A stretch of 64,000 nucleotides of DNA from an uncultured beta proteobacterium (lineage in GTDB: Bacteria > Pseudomonadota > Gammaproteobacteria > Burkholderiales > Burkholderiaceae_C): contig CAIVXG010000085.1 of the NCBI GenBank assembly GCA_903909815.1, positions 30,324 through 94,323 on the forward strand, written 5' to 3'. The translations under genes were made by a program, and so were the position numbers. The notes beneath the pieces were generated by a model, which saw only the letters and a program-made list of their open reading frames with translations, was not told the DNA's origin and did no database searches. How positions within the stretch are numbered: the first letter of the stretch is position 1; each line of letters begins with the position of its first letter. This document shows, piece after piece, positions 44,029 through 55,190 of the stretch.

Positions 44029-44526
44029 ATGACCCAGACATTTAGTGAGCCGGATTTTTTTCGCAAGATTTGTGAGATCCGCAATATTTCGCATCGAATG
44101 CCTCAGTTGCCACGCCCGGTGGTTTTCACAAACGGTGTTTTTGACGTGTTGCATCGTGGACATGTCACTTATCTGGCACAGGCACGAGCTTTGGGATGCA
44201 GTCTGGTGGTGGGATTGAATACCGATGCCTCGGCGCGGCGTCTGGGTAAGGGCCCAGAGCGGCCGCTGAACTCCCAGTTCGATCGCGCCATCATGCTGGC
44301 TGCATTGGAATGCGTGAGCTTGGTGACCTGGTTTGACGAAGATACGCCCTTGGAATTGATAAGTGAGGTACGTCCCGACATATTGGTCAAGGGTGGCGAC
44401 TATGACATGCAGGCGCTTGCAGAAACCAAGCTCGTGCAAAGCTGGGGTGGAACTGCGCTCGCGATACCATTTTTGAACGGCTATTCGACCACGGCGCTAG
44501 TCCAGAAGATCCGATCAAATAGTTGA
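44029..44526 (+). CDS. rfaE2: D-glycero-beta-D-manno-heptose 1-phosphate adenylyltransferase
   Basis: RPVVFTNGVFDVLHRGHVTYLAQARALGCSLVVGLNTDASARRLGKGPERPLN...DILVKGGDY. Confidence 0.94.
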   Translation: MTQTFSEPDFFRKICEIRNISHRMPQLPRPVVFTNGVFDVLHRGHVTYLAQARALGCSLVVGLNTDASARRLGKGPERPLNSQFDRAIMLAALECVSLVTWFDEDTPLELISEVRPDILVKGGDYDMQALAETKLVQSWGGTALAIPFLNGYSTTALVQKIRSNS

Positions 44527-44535
44527 ACGGGAGGA

Positions 44536-45237
44536 TCATTCTTCGGTCGGATCAAGCTTGGCGACAAGCTTGCTGAGCGCCGCAGAGGTCTTTTGACCCG
44601 GTTGCGTCCCTGGCCACTGGCCAGCCACTAATGGAACCTCCGGTCTTGGCTGCTTGGGGCGCGGTGGCTTGTGGGTGTGGGCGATCATCGTCGCCTTGTC
44701 CATCTCGCCCGCCAGCATGGCGGGGACAGCCTTGAGGCTGCGGTCTATGGCTTCTTCGATCAGAACGCGATGCTCCGGTGAGGGCTTCTTTAGCACCCAA
44801 TGCGCTACATCGGCCTTGTCCCCCGGGTGTCCGATGCCTAAGCGCAGGCGCCAGTAATCGGTGCTGCCGAGTTGGGAGTGGATGTCGCGCAAGCCGTTGT
44901 GACCTGCGTGGCTGCCGCCGAGCTTCATCTTGACCAAGCCGGGAAGCACGTCAAGTTCGTCGTGCGCCACCAGGATTTCCTGTGGCGAAATCTTGAAGAA
45001 ACGGGCCAGCGCCGCCACCGCCTTTCCCGAGAGGTTCATGAAGGTCTGCGGCTGCAGCAGCCATACCGTCTGCCCGTTGACCGTGGTGCGCGCCAACAGG
45101 CCGTAATAGTTGCGGTCGGGAACCAGGTTCACCTTGAGTTCTCGCGCCAGCGCGTCCACCCACCAGGCGCCGGCATTGTGGCGCGTCGCCTCGTACTCCG
45201 GGCCCGGATTGCCCAGGCCAACGAACAGTTTGATCAT
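44536..45237 (-). CDS. pth: Peptidyl-tRNA hydrolase
   Basis: [33 protein letters not shown]...[30 protein letters not shown]. Confidence 0.96.
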   Translation of the reverse strand: MIKLFVGLGNPGPEYEATRHNAGAWWVDALARELKVNLVPDRNYYGLLARTTVNGQTVWLLQPQTFMNLSGKAVAALARFFKISPQEILVAHDELDVLPGLVKMKLGGSHAGHNGLRDIHSQLGSTDYWRLRLGIGHPGDKADVAHWVLKKPSPEHRVLIEEAIDRSLKAVPAMLAGEMDKATMIAHTHKPPRPKQPRPEVPLVAGQWPGTQPGQKTSAALSKLVAKLDPTEE

Positions 45238-45270
45238 GCTGAAATTATCCGCGCAGAAAGTCGATTCAAA

Positions 45271-45298
45271 AAAATGGCCCACCGAGGTGGGCCATTTG
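45271..45298 (-). terminator. Rho-independent terminator downstream of rplY
   Basis: aaatggcccacc/ggtgggccattt perfect 12-bp stem followed on the minus strand by a run of T. Confidence 0.9.
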
Positions 45299-45318
45299 CG
45301 CAGTGTTGAACGACGTGC

Positions 45319-46026
45319 TTACTTCTTTGCAGCAGGCTTGGCGGCAGGCTTGGCCGCCGGGGCTTTGGCAGCAGCAGGAGCTTTTCCTGCTGCCGGGGCT
45401 TTGGCCGCTGGAGCCGCGGCCGCACCAGCAGCGGGAGCCGCTCCTGCTTCAGAAGTGGGCTCGCCGCCGCCGATGGCAACAACCGAGACCAGCACGGGGT
45501 TGTTCTTGCCGTGTGAAACGACGGTCACGCCCTTGGGCAAAACGATGTCGTTCAAGTGCAGGGACGCGCCCTTGCGCAGTCCGCTCAGGTCCACGGCGAT
45601 GAATTCAGGCAGGTCTGCAGGCAGGCAGGCGACTTCAATTTCCGTGATCACGTGGTTGGCAATGCAGTTCTCGGTCTTGACTGCGGGAGAGTTCTCGTCG
45701 CCGCTGAAGTGCAAGGGCACCTTCATGTGCAACTTGGTACTGGCGTCCACGCGTTGGAAGTCAATGTGAAGGATCAACTGCTTGAATGGATGCATTTGCA
45801 GGTCGCGCAGCAGCACTTGGCTGACCTTGCCGTCCATCTCCATTTCGAGCACGGTCGCGTGAAAGGCTTCCTTCTTGATCGCGTGCCACAGCGCGTTGTG
45901 ATCAATCTCGATCTGTTGCGGCTGGCCAGTGCCGCCGTAAACGATGCCGGGCGTGCGACCGGTAATGCGGAGACGGCGGCTCGCACCCGTACCCTTTTTT
46001 GCGCGCTCAAAAGCGACGAATTTCAT
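45319..46026 (-). CDS. rplY: 50S ribosomal protein L25/CTC with Ala/Lys/Pro-rich C-terminal tail
   Basis: [50 protein letters not shown]...; tail [32 protein letters not shown]. Confidence 0.95.
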   Translation of the reverse strand: MKFVAFERAKKGTGASRRLRITGRTPGIVYGGTGQPQQIEIDHNALWHAIKKEAFHATVLEMEMDGKVSQVLLRDLQMHPFKQLILHIDFQRVDASTKLHMKVPLHFSGDENSPAVKTENCIANHVITEIEVACLPADLPEFIAVDLSGLRKGASLHLNDIVLPKGVTVVSHGKNNPVLVSVVAIGGGEPTSEAGAAPAAGAAAAPAAKAPAAGKAPAAAKAPAAKPAAKPAAKK

Positions 46027-46120
46027 AGACTACTCCTGGAGGAGCCGACCGCGACCAGTGCGACTCCGGTTAATAAAGGTCCACCGGCGGCGGACCTGCT
46101 GGTTGTCTGAATCGGGAGCC

Positions 46121-47098
46121 CTAAAACAGGTTCTCCTGATCCGAGAACAAACTCATGACCGACTCACCGTTGGCAATGCGCTGAATCGTTTCTGCGATCA
46201 ATGGCGCCACGGAAAGTTGGCGAATTTTTTGACACTGGGACGCCGCCATGCTCAACGGAATGGTATTCGTCACAACGACTTCGTCCAAGGCTGTTCCTTG
46301 GGCAATTCGTTCAATCGCCGGACCGGAAAAAATGGGGTGCGTGCAATACGCGTAGACCTTCTTGGCACCGCGCTGCTTGAGCACTTCAGCGGCCTTAACC
46401 AGGGTGCCGGCGGTGTCGATCATGTCGTCCATGATGACGCAGTTACGGCCGTCGATTTCGCCGATCACGTGCATCACTTCGCTCACATTGGCACGCGGGC
46501 GACGCTTGTCGATGATGGCCAGATCGCAATTGAGCTGCTTGGCCAAGGCGCGTGCGCGCACCACGCCACCGACATCGGGCGAGACCACGATCAGGTCTTC
46601 GTATTTCTTCTGGTTAAGATCACCCAACAATACCGGCGAGGCGTAGATGTTGTCCACCGGGATGTCAAAGAATCCCTGTATCTGGTCAGCATGCAAGTCC
46701 ATGGTCAGAACCCGCGCCACACCCACGGCCTGCAACATGTTGGCCACCACTTTGGCTGAAATGGGCACCCGCGTGGAACGCGGACGACGGTCCTGTCGAG
46801 CGTAGCCGAAGTAGGGAATGACGGCACTGATGCGTTCGGCCGAGGCGCGCTTTAGCGCGTCCACCATGATCAGCAACTCCATCAGGTTTTCATTGGTGGG
46901 CGCGCACGTGGACTGAACCACGAAGACGTCGCGGGCTCGAACATTTTGATTGATTTCGACCGTGACTTCGCCGTCAGAAAAGCGTCCTACCTTGGCCGCG
47001 CCAATCTGGATGCCCAAATGCTGTGCGATTTCGTCGGCCATGCCCGGATTGGCATTGCCGGTAAACACCATGAAATCATTGTGTGGAGCTGCTTGCAT
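46121..47098 (-). CDS. prs: Ribose-phosphate pyrophosphokinase
   Basis: [54 protein letters not shown]...[19 protein letters not shown]. Confidence 0.97.
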   Translation of the reverse strand: MQAAPHNDFMVFTGNANPGMADEIAQHLGIQIGAAKVGRFSDGEVTVEINQNVRARDVFVVQSTCAPTNENLMELLIMVDALKRASAERISAVIPYFGYARQDRRPRSTRVPISAKVVANMLQAVGVARVLTMDLHADQIQGFFDIPVDNIYASPVLLGDLNQKKYEDLIVVSPDVGGVVRARALAKQLNCDLAIIDKRRPRANVSEVMHVIGEIDGRNCVIMDDMIDTAGTLVKAAEVLKQRGAKKVYAYCTHPIFSGPAIERIAQGTALDEVVVTNTIPLSMAASQCQKIRQLSVAPLIAETIQRIANGESVMSLFSDQENLF

Positions 47099-47162
47099 GG
47101 GCTTTCCGGCGATCAAATTTAGTTCGCGTGCACGTGGACACCAGTCTCACGCACGACATATT

Positions 47163-47239
47163 TGGCAGGGGAGGAAGGATTCGAACCTTCGCATGCTGGA
47201 ATCAAAATCCAGTGCCTTAACCAACTTGGCGACTCCCCT
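47163..47239 (-). tRNA. tRNA-Gln (TTG)
   Basis: Reverse complement AGGGGAGTCGCCAAGTTGGTTAAGGCACTGGATTTTGATTCCAGCATGCGAAGGTTCGAATCCTTCCTCCCCTGCCA; 7-bp acceptor pairs, anticodon TTG, encoded CCA. Confidence 0.96.
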
Positions 47240-47253
47240 ACACGGGTTGACAG

Positions 47254-48138
47254 TTACACACTGCCCACCGACAAATCATCGCTGAGAGCCCATCCCACCA
47301 AAGGATGGACACCCAAATTCACACATTCGCGCAACTGCCAGCTGCCCGGCGCGTCACTCCAATCTGCGCTTGTTCCTGTCGAGTTGGTGCCCTCGCGCAT
47401 CTGCGCAAAAACAGCACTTCCCGATCCCGTCATGCGTCCCTGCAAGCCCCTGTCGTACAACCATTTCAGGGCATCTGTCACGCCGGGGCAAAGGCCTTGC
47501 GCAACCGCTTGTAAATCATTTCGGCCAAAGCCAAACGGGTCAGCAGTAAAGCCAGAAATTGTAGCAGTTTCTGAGCCCCTGGTGAGATCAGGATGCGAAA
47601 AAATCGCCTTGGTATCCAATCCCTGGGGGGGTTTGATGACCACGAAGCGCCCGCTCGGGATGGCGATGGGCTGGATCGAATCGCCAACGCCTTCGACCCA
47701 GGCGTTGCGCCCGCGCAGGAAAAACGGCACATCGGCGCCCAGTTTCAAGCCGATGCCAAGCAGCGCGGACAGCGGCAAATGCAGGTTCCACAAGCGGTTC
47801 AGCGCCAGCAGGCAGGAAGCGGCGTCGGAAGAGCCGCCGCCCATTCCTGCCTGGGACGGGATACGCTTTTCCACCACGATGTGCGCGCCCGCGCCATGCC
47901 TTGCAAACACCTGCAAGGCATGCGCAGCGCGCACGATCAGGTCCACTTCGGGCAGGACCGCGCCAATGTCTTCGCGGCTGATGCAGCCATCATTGCGAGC
48001 TTCGAAGTGCAGAGTGTCGTGCCAGTCGATCAGCATAAAGACGGACTGAAGCAGGTGGTAGCCGTCGGGGCGGCGTCCTGTGACGTGCAGAAAAAGGTTC
48101 AGCTTGGCAGGAGCGGGAACGTCGAAAAGGGCATGCAT
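47254..48138 (-). CDS. ispE: 4-diphosphocytidyl-2-C-methyl-D-erythritol kinase
   Basis: VPAPAKLNLFLHVTGRRPDGYHLLQSVFMLIDW...IPSQAGMGGGSSDAASCLLALNRLW. Confidence 0.96.
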   Translation of the reverse strand: MHALFDVPAPAKLNLFLHVTGRRPDGYHLLQSVFMLIDWHDTLHFEARNDGCISREDIGAVLPEVDLIVRAAHALQVFARHGAGAHIVVEKRIPSQAGMGGGSSDAASCLLALNRLWNLHLPLSALLGIGLKLGADVPFFLRGRNAWVEGVGDSIQPIAIPSGRFVVIKPPQGLDTKAIFSHPDLTRGSETATISGFTADPFGFGRNDLQAVAQGLCPGVTDALKWLYDRGLQGRMTGSGSAVFAQMREGTNSTGTSADWSDAPGSWQLRECVNLGVHPLVGWALSDDLSVGSV

Positions 48139-48160
48139 GTAGTGATTATCTTGCCAGTGC

Positions 48161-48688
48161 TCACGGGGTCAATTTGATGCGCAGATCCACCGTGGGTGCG
48201 GGTGCAGTGCGATGCACCTGCAATCGACCATCTGCAAGCTGTGACAGGTCTGCCTGCCAGCCCGCAACCTGCGCGGGCCGACCACTGAGCCAGTCGAACA
48301 ACGCGCGCAAAGGGAGCTCGGCGCCTGTGGCCTTTATCACCAAGTCGTCCAGCGAGTCCGAGGTCTGCTCTTGTGCATCGTGCTTCAGACTGGCGGTGGT
48401 TGGGGACCAGGACAAAAGGGCCAGAGTGTTTCCCAGTGGGCTGAAAAGCTGTAGCTCACCCTGGCTGGGTTTGCCGCTTAGCTCAAAACCCGCGCTCATC
48501 GATTGCACCGGCTCCGACTGGATCGTCAGCGCCAAGCGGCCATTCCAATGACCTTCTGCACCTGCGCCGGCCATTGGTTGGCGCAGCGGTTGGGCGCAAG
48601 CTGCCAGCAGCAGCGCGCTCGCCCAAACAATTCGCCGGGGCCCATTGGAGCGCCTTGGGTTCGCAACGCCGTGCTCCGGTTTCACCAT
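48161..48688 (-). CDS. lolB: Outer membrane lipoprotein LolB
   Basis: ALLLAACAQPLRQP lipobox; GHWNGRLALTIQSEPVQSMSAGFELSGKPSQGELQLFSPLGNTLA; next to ispE. Confidence 0.9.
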   Translation of the reverse strand: MVKPEHGVANPRRSNGPRRIVWASALLLAACAQPLRQPMAGAGAEGHWNGRLALTIQSEPVQSMSAGFELSGKPSQGELQLFSPLGNTLALLSWSPTTASLKHDAQEQTSDSLDDLVIKATGAELPLRALFDWLSGRPAQVAGWQADLSQLADGRLQVHRTAPAPTVDLRIKLTP

Positions 48689-50451
48689 TTCGCCTGCAGT
48701 CGCTTGATGGTTTCGTCCAGAGTTTCATTCTGGGGATTGAGCAGCAATCCCTCTTTCCAGAAAGTGATGGCGCGCTCCTTTTGTCCCAGGCTCCAGAGCA
48801 CTTCGCCCAGATGAGCGGCAATCTCTGCATCGGGGCGGGCCCGATAGGCGGTCTCCAGGATGCGTGCGGCTTCGCTCATGTTTCCCATGCGAAACTCGAC
48901 CCAGCCCAGACTGTCTGAGATGAAGGGGTCGCCCGGCGCGAGTTCCAGAGCTTTTTGGATCAATACCTTGGCTTCATGCAAGCGTTCGTTGCGGTCCGCC
49001 AGCGAGTAGCCCAGCGCGTTATAGGCATGCTGGTAGTTGGGTTTGGCGGCGATGACTGCGCGCAACAGGCGTTCCATCTCGCCCATAGCGCCGAGCTTTT
49101 CCGCAAGCATCGCTTCTTCGTACAGGACCTCGGAGTCGGCAACCGCTTCGCTTGCCGCGCCGCGCAACAGGTCGTAGGCAATTTGATATTGCTTGGCGTC
49201 GCGCAGCAACTGCGCCTCGGTCAGCAGCTTATTGCGGACTTCATCCTGATCGCGTGCGGGCAGGGTTTGAATCAACCTGCGTGCTTCGTCAAGCTTTCCC
49301 TGGCGCGCCAGAATGGCGGCCAGCCGAGTTTGCGCGCCTGCAATTTCCTGCGTGTTCTTTATGTGGGCGAGCCAGGACTGGGCTGCGGCATCGTCCTTGT
49401 GTTGCACCGCAATGTCCGCCAAATAGAGGTAGGCCTGGGTCGCGCCAAGTTCGCGCTCCTCGCTGGCTAGCGTCTGCGGCTTGCCTTGCAGCAAAGTCAA
49501 GTAACGCTGCAGCGAGGTCTGTGCCTGGTCGTATTGCTGGTTTTGCAGTTGTACCGCACCCTGTATCAGCCAGGCGGCCTCGTATTCAGGCTGCTGCTCG
49601 ATCACCGTGTGTAACTGCGCGGCCGCGTCTGCGTAGCGCTGCGCTTGCATCAGCCAGCGCGCATAGGCCATGCGCATGCCGGGGTTGGGCTGAGCCTGCA
49701 ATTGCTGGAGCATCAAGGGTTCACCCGATGCCAAGTTTTGCGACATCAACTCCAGAGCTAGCAAGGGCGCAGCTTCCACGGGCCGGCCCAAATCCAGGAC
49801 ACGCCTGGCCGCCACTTCGGCCCCGGAAATATCGCCAGCGTTCAGTCGCATGCGACCGATCGATATCCAAGCAGCGCTGACCGTTTCGGGACTCTTCAAG
49901 TCGCGCTGGAGCGCCTGTTCCACAACTGCTGCCGCCGCCTTCTTGTCGGCCGCGCGCAGGAATTGGCGCGTGATCGTGCTCAGAGCCAGTTCTCGTTGCC
50001 CGGATGGAGCTCCCGCCAATTCGCTCTTGAGGGGCTCCAGGGTTTGCGCAATCCGGTTTAGGCCGATCAAGATTTGCAGCACAAAGCGGTTCGCCTGCAG
50101 CGACTCGGGTTGCGCATCTTTCCACGCGCGTGCTGCCTGCAAGGCCGCTTCGCCGGCCCGGGATTGCAGCGCAACTTCTACGGCACGCAGATAAAGTTGC
50201 GCATCATTGGTCTTGCTTGCAGCATCCAGCAATAGCGCGTATGCGCCGGCTGGTTCGCCTTCGTTCAGATCGATTTCCGCCAGCAGCAATTGATACAGCA
50301 GGGTATCGTCCATGGCTGACGCTGCCGTAGGTGTCGCATCGGCCTGGCTGTGCGCTGGCTGCGAGGGTGCCGCCAAGGCAAGGGCAACGAGGGGCAAAAG
50401 GGCCAAACGGTGTAAGCGCAACATCAGGCCATAATAATCCACAGTCGTCAT
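48682..50451 (-). CDS. Tetratricopeptide repeat protein
   Basis: Signal-like N-terminus and repeated TPR motifs, e.g. [69 protein letters not shown]. Confidence 0.9.
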   Translation of the reverse strand: MTTVDYYGLMLRLHRLALLPLVALALAAPSQPAHSQADATPTAASAMDDTLLYQLLLAEIDLNEGEPAGAYALLLDAASKTNDAQLYLRAVEVALQSRAGEAALQAARAWKDAQPESLQANRFVLQILIGLNRIAQTLEPLKSELAGAPSGQRELALSTITRQFLRAADKKAAAAVVEQALQRDLKSPETVSAAWISIGRMRLNAGDISGAEVAARRVLDLGRPVEAAPLLALELMSQNLASGEPLMLQQLQAQPNPGMRMAYARWLMQAQRYADAAAQLHTVIEQQPEYEAAWLIQGAVQLQNQQYDQAQTSLQRYLTLLQGKPQTLASEERELGATQAYLYLADIAVQHKDDAAAQSWLAHIKNTQEIAGAQTRLAAILARQGKLDEARRLIQTLPARDQDEVRNKLLTEAQLLRDAKQYQIAYDLLRGAASEAVADSEVLYEEAMLAEKLGAMGEMERLLRAVIAAKPNYQHAYNALGYSLADRNERLHEAKVLIQKALELAPGDPFISDSLGWVEFRMGNMSEAARILETAYRARPDAEIAAHLGEVLWSLGQKERAITFWKEGLLLNPQNETLDETIKRLQAKW

Positions 50452-50464
50452 CCACTTTTATTCC

Positions 50465-51280
50465 ATGCCTGAATTGCCAGAGGTTGAAGTCACACGCCTG
50501 AGCTTTGCGAATAACATCGCGGGGGCTGTGGTTGAATCGGTGCGCGTGGGCAAGACATTGCGCTGGCCGTTGGGCGTGGCGCCCATGCATTTGGTGGGCC
50601 AGCATGTGGCCGCAGTGAGGCGTCGTGGCAAATATCTGCTGCTGGACCTGGACCAGGGGCTGCTGCTGATACATCTGGGTATGTCCGGCAGTCTGAGTTT
50701 TTTTCGCCAAAATTCCACACCCGGGCCGCATGACCACTTTGACTTGCAGACCTCCAGTGGGCTGCTCAGGCTCAACGATCCACGACGCTTCGGCGCCGTC
50801 GTGTATGCGCCCAGCGAGGACTCGTCCCAGGCGCAAAAGCTGCTGGGAAAGCTTGGCCTTGAGCCACTGTCCAGCGAATTCGCCGTGGATCTGTTCTATG
50901 CCGGGCTCAAGCGCAGAAGTTCGACCATCAAGCAGGTTTTGCTGGGGGGTCAGGTGGTGGTGGGTGTGGGCAATATCTATGCCTGCGAGACGCTCTTTCT
51001 GGCGGGCATTCGCCCTACACGCGTGGCCAGTCGGATCACGAAGCAGCAGGCCGGCCGATTGCACGCGGCGATCCGTGATGTGCTGACCCGCGCCGTGCAA
51101 AAAGGGGGGAGCACGTTGCGTGACTTCTCCAACGCCAAGGGGGAAAGCGGCTACTTCCAGCTGGAGGCGATGGTCTATGGGCGCGAGGGCTTGGCGTGCA
51201 AGGTTTGCGACCACCCAGTGCGACTGCTGCGCCAGGGACAGCGCTCGACGTACTGGTGCGCCCACTGCCAAAAAGCCTGA
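50465..51280 (+). CDS. mutM: Formamidopyrimidine-DNA glycosylase
   Basis: [12 protein letters not shown]-terminal catalytic Pro; C-terminal zinc finger [25 protein letters not shown]. Confidence 0.97.
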   Translation: MPELPEVEVTRLSFANNIAGAVVESVRVGKTLRWPLGVAPMHLVGQHVAAVRRRGKYLLLDLDQGLLLIHLGMSGSLSFFRQNSTPGPHDHFDLQTSSGLLRLNDPRRFGAVVYAPSEDSSQAQKLLGKLGLEPLSSEFAVDLFYAGLKRRSSTIKQVLLGGQVVVGVGNIYACETLFLAGIRPTRVASRITKQQAGRLHAAIRDVLTRAVQKGGSTLRDFSNAKGESGYFQLEAMVYGREGLACKVCDHPVRLLRQGQRSTYWCAHCQKA

Positions 51281-51325
51281 TCCTGATCGGGCCGATGTTA
51301 TATTGAGCTGAATATCGAGGGCGCA

Positions 51326-53287
51326 TTGAGTACTTCCTTTAACCAGCAATTCGAACAACACGGTGCGTGGCGGCGTGAGTTCGCTTTGCGTCTGAAGTTG
51401 TTGTCGGACTGGATGGACGCGCACGAGTTGATGGACGCGGCAGTGCAGGAGCGGATGCAGCATCTAGAGGAGAAGGTGCGCTCCGATAAGGTCATGGTGG
51501 CCTTTGTTGCGGAGTTTTCACGGGGGAAGTCGGAACTCATCAATGCCATATTTTTCGCCCAGTATGGCCGGCGCATCATGCCAGCCAGTGCGGGGCGCAC
51601 CACGATGTGTCCGACGGAGTTGGGGTATGACCCGCAAATTTTGCCGTGTTTGCGCTTGTTGCCTATCCAGACCCGGTTACAGCCGCAAGCGTTGATGGAG
51701 TGGCGCATGGCGCCCGAAAAGTGGACGCACGTGGACCTGGATGTGAACAATCCGGCGCAACTGGCCAAAGCGATGGAGAAAGTGGCTGAGGTGATCCGTG
51801 TCACCCTGGATGAAGCTCGCGCGCTGGGGTTTTGGCACGATGATGCGCCGGAGGACAATCCGCCCCTGGATGCAGAAGGATTGGTTGAAGTGCCCCGATG
51901 GCGGCATGCGCTCATCAATTTCGCCCATCCCCTGCTCAAGCAAGGCCTGGTGATACTGGATACGCCGGGCCTGAACGCGATTGGTGCCGAACCGGAGTTG
52001 ACCGTCAATCTGATTCCGCAGGCACATGCCGTGGTCTTCATCTTGGGCGCGGATACCGGCGTGACCAAGTCCGATCTGGCGATCTGGCGTGAGCATCTGA
52101 TCACCGAAGAGGAAGGAGTCTCCTCGCGGCTGGTGGTGCTCAACAAGATAGATACGCTGTGGGATGTACTGAGTACGCCCGAGCAGGTGCAAGCCCAGAT
52201 TGATCGCCAGCGTGTCTCGTCAGCGCAAATTTTGGGGCTGCCGCTGCAGCAAGTGCTGCCGATTTCGGCGCAACGTGGGTTGGTGGCCAAAGTGACCAGG
52301 GATGACGCGCTATTGCGTGCCAGCTGTCTTCCCGCCCTGGAAGAAGCCTTGGCCCAGGGTGTGCTAGGGCAGCGGCAAAAGATTTTGCGGTCTGCCGTGG
52401 CGGTTGGCATTGCCGACCTGCGCATAGAGGCTGGGCGGGTGGTGCAGATGCGCCGCAACGATCTGGCAGAGCAGATGCAGGAACTCAAGAGTTTGCGCGG
52501 AAAGAATACCGGCGTCATTCAGCGCATGCGCAGCCGCATAGATCAGGAACTCAAGGAGTTTGGCCAGAGCAGCGGGCGCATCCATGCTGTGCGCTCCGTT
52601 CATATGAAGCTGTTGCGCGACGCCTTCGCTATTTTGGGCGTCGCGGCACTTAAGGCCGAAATGAAGACCTTGACCTTGGCCTTGCGCCAGCCCGGCATCA
52701 AGTTGGGACTGCAGAAAACCTACGGCGAAACCTTTACTCGGCTGGCGGACGCAATGCGCTTGGTTCAAAGCATCGTGGCTGAAATGCAGTCCATGCTGGG
52801 CGCCACCTTTCGCCAGTTGAATGCCGACTATGGATTTTCCCTGCAGGTGCCGCCCGAGCCGGGTCTGGCCCATTACCAAGTCGGTCTTGAGCAGGTGCAG
52901 CGCAATCACCAGAAATATTTGGGCGTGAACAATGTGTTGCGGCTGGCGCAGGCCGACTTTACTGAGCGCCTGGTTCGTGCACTTGGCTCCAGGGTGCGAG
53001 TGCGCTACGAGTCGGCACTGAGCGATGTCGAACTGTGGAGCAAGTCGGCGGCGGCACAATTGGATGCGCAATTGCGTGAGCGGCGCAAGTCCTTTGATCG
53101 GCGCATCGTCGCGATTGAGCGCATACAGCAGGCGGCGGGTGGGCTGGACGAGCGTATCCAGGAAATTGAATCCAGCGAACGCGATCTGCTGCGCATCGAA
53201 GCCAAGCTGGGAGAGCTCACACAGTATGTGATGCACCCGCCGCTGGCAGATGGCTCGACGGTGCAAATTGCGCGCGATCTCGCATGA
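51326..53287 (+). CDS. Dynamin-like GTPase
   Basis: 653 aa; P-loop AEFSRGKSELINAIF, G3 DTPGLNAIG, G4 LNKID; long helical C-terminal region; apparent TTG start. Confidence 0.9.
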   Translation: MSTSFNQQFEQHGAWRREFALRLKLLSDWMDAHELMDAAVQERMQHLEEKVRSDKVMVAFVAEFSRGKSELINAIFFAQYGRRIMPASAGRTTMCPTELGYDPQILPCLRLLPIQTRLQPQALMEWRMAPEKWTHVDLDVNNPAQLAKAMEKVAEVIRVTLDEARALGFWHDDAPEDNPPLDAEGLVEVPRWRHALINFAHPLLKQGLVILDTPGLNAIGAEPELTVNLIPQAHAVVFILGADTGVTKSDLAIWREHLITEEEGVSSRLVVLNKIDTLWDVLSTPEQVQAQIDRQRVSSAQILGLPLQQVLPISAQRGLVAKVTRDDALLRASCLPALEEALAQGVLGQRQKILRSAVAVGIADLRIEAGRVVQMRRNDLAEQMQELKSLRGKNTGVIQRMRSRIDQELKEFGQSSGRIHAVRSVHMKLLRDAFAILGVAALKAEMKTLTLALRQPGIKLGLQKTYGETFTRLADAMRLVQSIVAEMQSMLGATFRQLNADYGFSLQVPPEPGLAHYQVGLEQVQRNHQKYLGVNNVLRLAQADFTERLVRALGSRVRVRYESALSDVELWSKSAAAQLDAQLRERRKSFDRRIVAIERIQQAAGGLDERIQEIESSERDLLRIEAKLGELTQYVMHPPLADGSTVQIARDLA

Positions 53288-54330
53288 GGCTGGCGGGCGC
53301 GGATTTTTCAGAACGGATCGTGCGGTGGCAGAGGGCCTCGGGCCGCCACGATCTGCCGTGGCAAAAGACGCGCGATCCCTATCGCGTCTGGCTCTCGGAA
53401 ATCATGCTGCAGCAGACGCAGGTTGCGACAGTGATGTCCTATTACGAGCTTTTTCTGGAGCGCTTTCCCGATGTACACGCGTTGGCCCATGCCGGGCTGG
53501 ACGATGTACTGTCGATGTGGAGTGGCTTGGGCTACTACAGTCGTGCCCGTAACTTGCATCGGTGCGCGCAACAGGTGGTATTGCAGCACCGAGGTGAATT
53601 TCCCAGGAGCGCACAAGCATTGCAGGAGTTGCCAGGAATCGGCCGCTCCACTGCGGCGGCGATTGCTGCGTTTTGCCACGGCGAACGCGTGGCTATCCTG
53701 GACGGCAACGTGCGCCGGGTGCTGGCGCGGGTGCTGGGATTCGAAGCCGACCTGGCATTGGCAGCAAACGAGCGGACGTTATGGGAGCACGCACAAGAGT
53801 TGCTGCCGCAAACGAATCTTGTGGAATGTATGCCACGCTACACCCAGGGATTGATGGATCTGGGTGCAAATCTTTGTTCCCGCATGCAGCCGGCTTGCGG
53901 CATGTGCCCGGTGCAGGAACTCTGCAAGGCGCACGGCTGCGCCGAGCAGCAAAAGTATCCCGTGCGCACGCGCAAGCTCAAACGTACGGCCCAATCCATA
54001 TGGCTGCTATGGGTGCATGACGACGAAGGAGCGGCCTGGCTGGCGCGGCGTCCAGAGCGCGGAGTTTGGGCCAGTTTGCATTGCCTTCCAGCATTTGATA
54101 GCGAGGCTTTGTTGCTGGCGGCCATGCCTGATGGCCACATTGGCAAGGGCGCGGCCCTGCCAGTGGTGCGCCATGTGCTGACGCACAAGGACCTGTTTCT
54201 GCATCCGGTGCGCATGGCTTTGTCAAAGCGCGAAGTCTTGGCGATGGAGGGCTCGTGGTTTGATGCCGCGCATTGGCCGGTACTCGGTTTGCCTGCGCCC
54301 ATCAGGACACTGCTTGGCGGTTTGACTTAA
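53284..54330 (+). CDS. mutY: A/G-specific adenine glycosylase
   Basis: [42 protein letters not shown]...[18 protein letters not shown]; 4Fe-4S C-x6-C-x2-C-x5-C region [17 protein letters not shown]. Confidence 0.97.
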   Translation: MRLAGADFSERIVRWQRASGRHDLPWQKTRDPYRVWLSEIMLQQTQVATVMSYYELFLERFPDVHALAHAGLDDVLSMWSGLGYYSRARNLHRCAQQVVLQHRGEFPRSAQALQELPGIGRSTAAAIAAFCHGERVAILDGNVRRVLARVLGFEADLALAANERTLWEHAQELLPQTNLVECMPRYTQGLMDLGANLCSRMQPACGMCPVQELCKAHGCAEQQKYPVRTRKLKRTAQSIWLLWVHDDEGAAWLARRPERGVWASLHCLPAFDSEALLLAAMPDGHIGKGAALPVVRHVLTHKDLFLHPVRMALSKREVLAMEGSWFDAAHWPVLGLPAPIRTLLGGLT

Positions 54331-55190
54331 CGGTCGTCGAGTTCGCGGTGACGCGTGAGCGAGGTCCAGCGCGAGGCAAATGTCAGCCCAAGCTGTTCCA
54401 CGAGGTAGACGGAGCGGTGTTGCCCCCCGGTGCAGCCTATGCCGACCGTGACGTAGCTGCGGTGGTCGCGCGCGAGGGCGTCAAGCCAATGGTCCAGGAA
54501 CTGCTCGATGTGTTGCAGCATTTGAGCGACCTCGTCCTGTTGCTGCAGGAACAGTGCCACCGCTTCGTCGCGACCTGTCAGAGAGCGCAGTTCCGGCTCG
54601 TAATGCGGATTTGGCAGCATGCGCACGTCGAATACAAAGTCTGCGTCTGTCGGAATGCCACGCTTAAAAGCAAAGGACTCGAACACCAGGGTCATCTGAC
54701 TTCTGGGTGCGCTGATCAGCGTCTTGACGTAGCCCTGAAGTTGCGACGCGCGAATGATGCTGGTGTCAATTACGTGCGCATGCTCGCGTATGTCCGATAG
54801 CAGCTCGCGCTCCCATTCGATCGCGTCAATCAAAGCCCTGCGCTGATCCGGCACGTCGGGTCGTGACAGCGGATGCAGGCGCCGCGATTCGGAGTAACGC
54901 CGTACCAGCGTGTCCGTGCTGGCGTCCAGGAACAGCGGCTTGACTCGCAGGCCCTGGGCCCGTAGCTCGCTGAGCTGTGCGGGCACCAGCGGCAAAGAGG
55001 TGGCGCTACGCACGTCCATGGCGATCGCCACCCGAGTGGCCTCGTGGCTGAGTTCGAGTTCCACAAAGGCCCGGAGCAATTCAGGTGGCAGGTTGTCGAC
55101 GCAGTAGTAGCCCGCGTCTTCCAGTGCGTGCAAGGCCACGGACTTGCCCGATCCAGACATGCCGGTGATGAGAACGATATCCAGCTTCAA
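54327..55190 (-). CDS. rapZ: RNase adapter / nucleotide-binding protein RapZ
   Basis: [33 protein letters not shown]...[18 protein letters not shown]. Confidence 0.96.
   Translation of the reverse strand: MKLDIVLITGMSGSGKSVALHALEDAGYYCVDNLPPELLRAFVELELSHEATRVAIAMDVRSATSLPLVPAQLSELRAQGLRVKPLFLDASTDTLVRRYSESRRLHPLSRPDVPDQRRALIDAIEWERELLSDIREHAHVIDTSIIRASQLQGYVKTLISAPRSQMTLVFESFAFKRGIPTDADFVFDVRMLPNPHYEPELRSLTGRDEAVALFLQQQDEVAQMLQHIEQFLDHWLDALARDHRSYVTVGIGCTGGQHRSVYLVEQLGLTFASRWTSLTRHRELDDR

Noticed and set aside
50204-51463. 419-aa minus-strand ORF over mutM
   Set aside because: MutM has an intact N-terminal Pro and zinc finger on the plus strand; the antisense frame has no recognisable domain.
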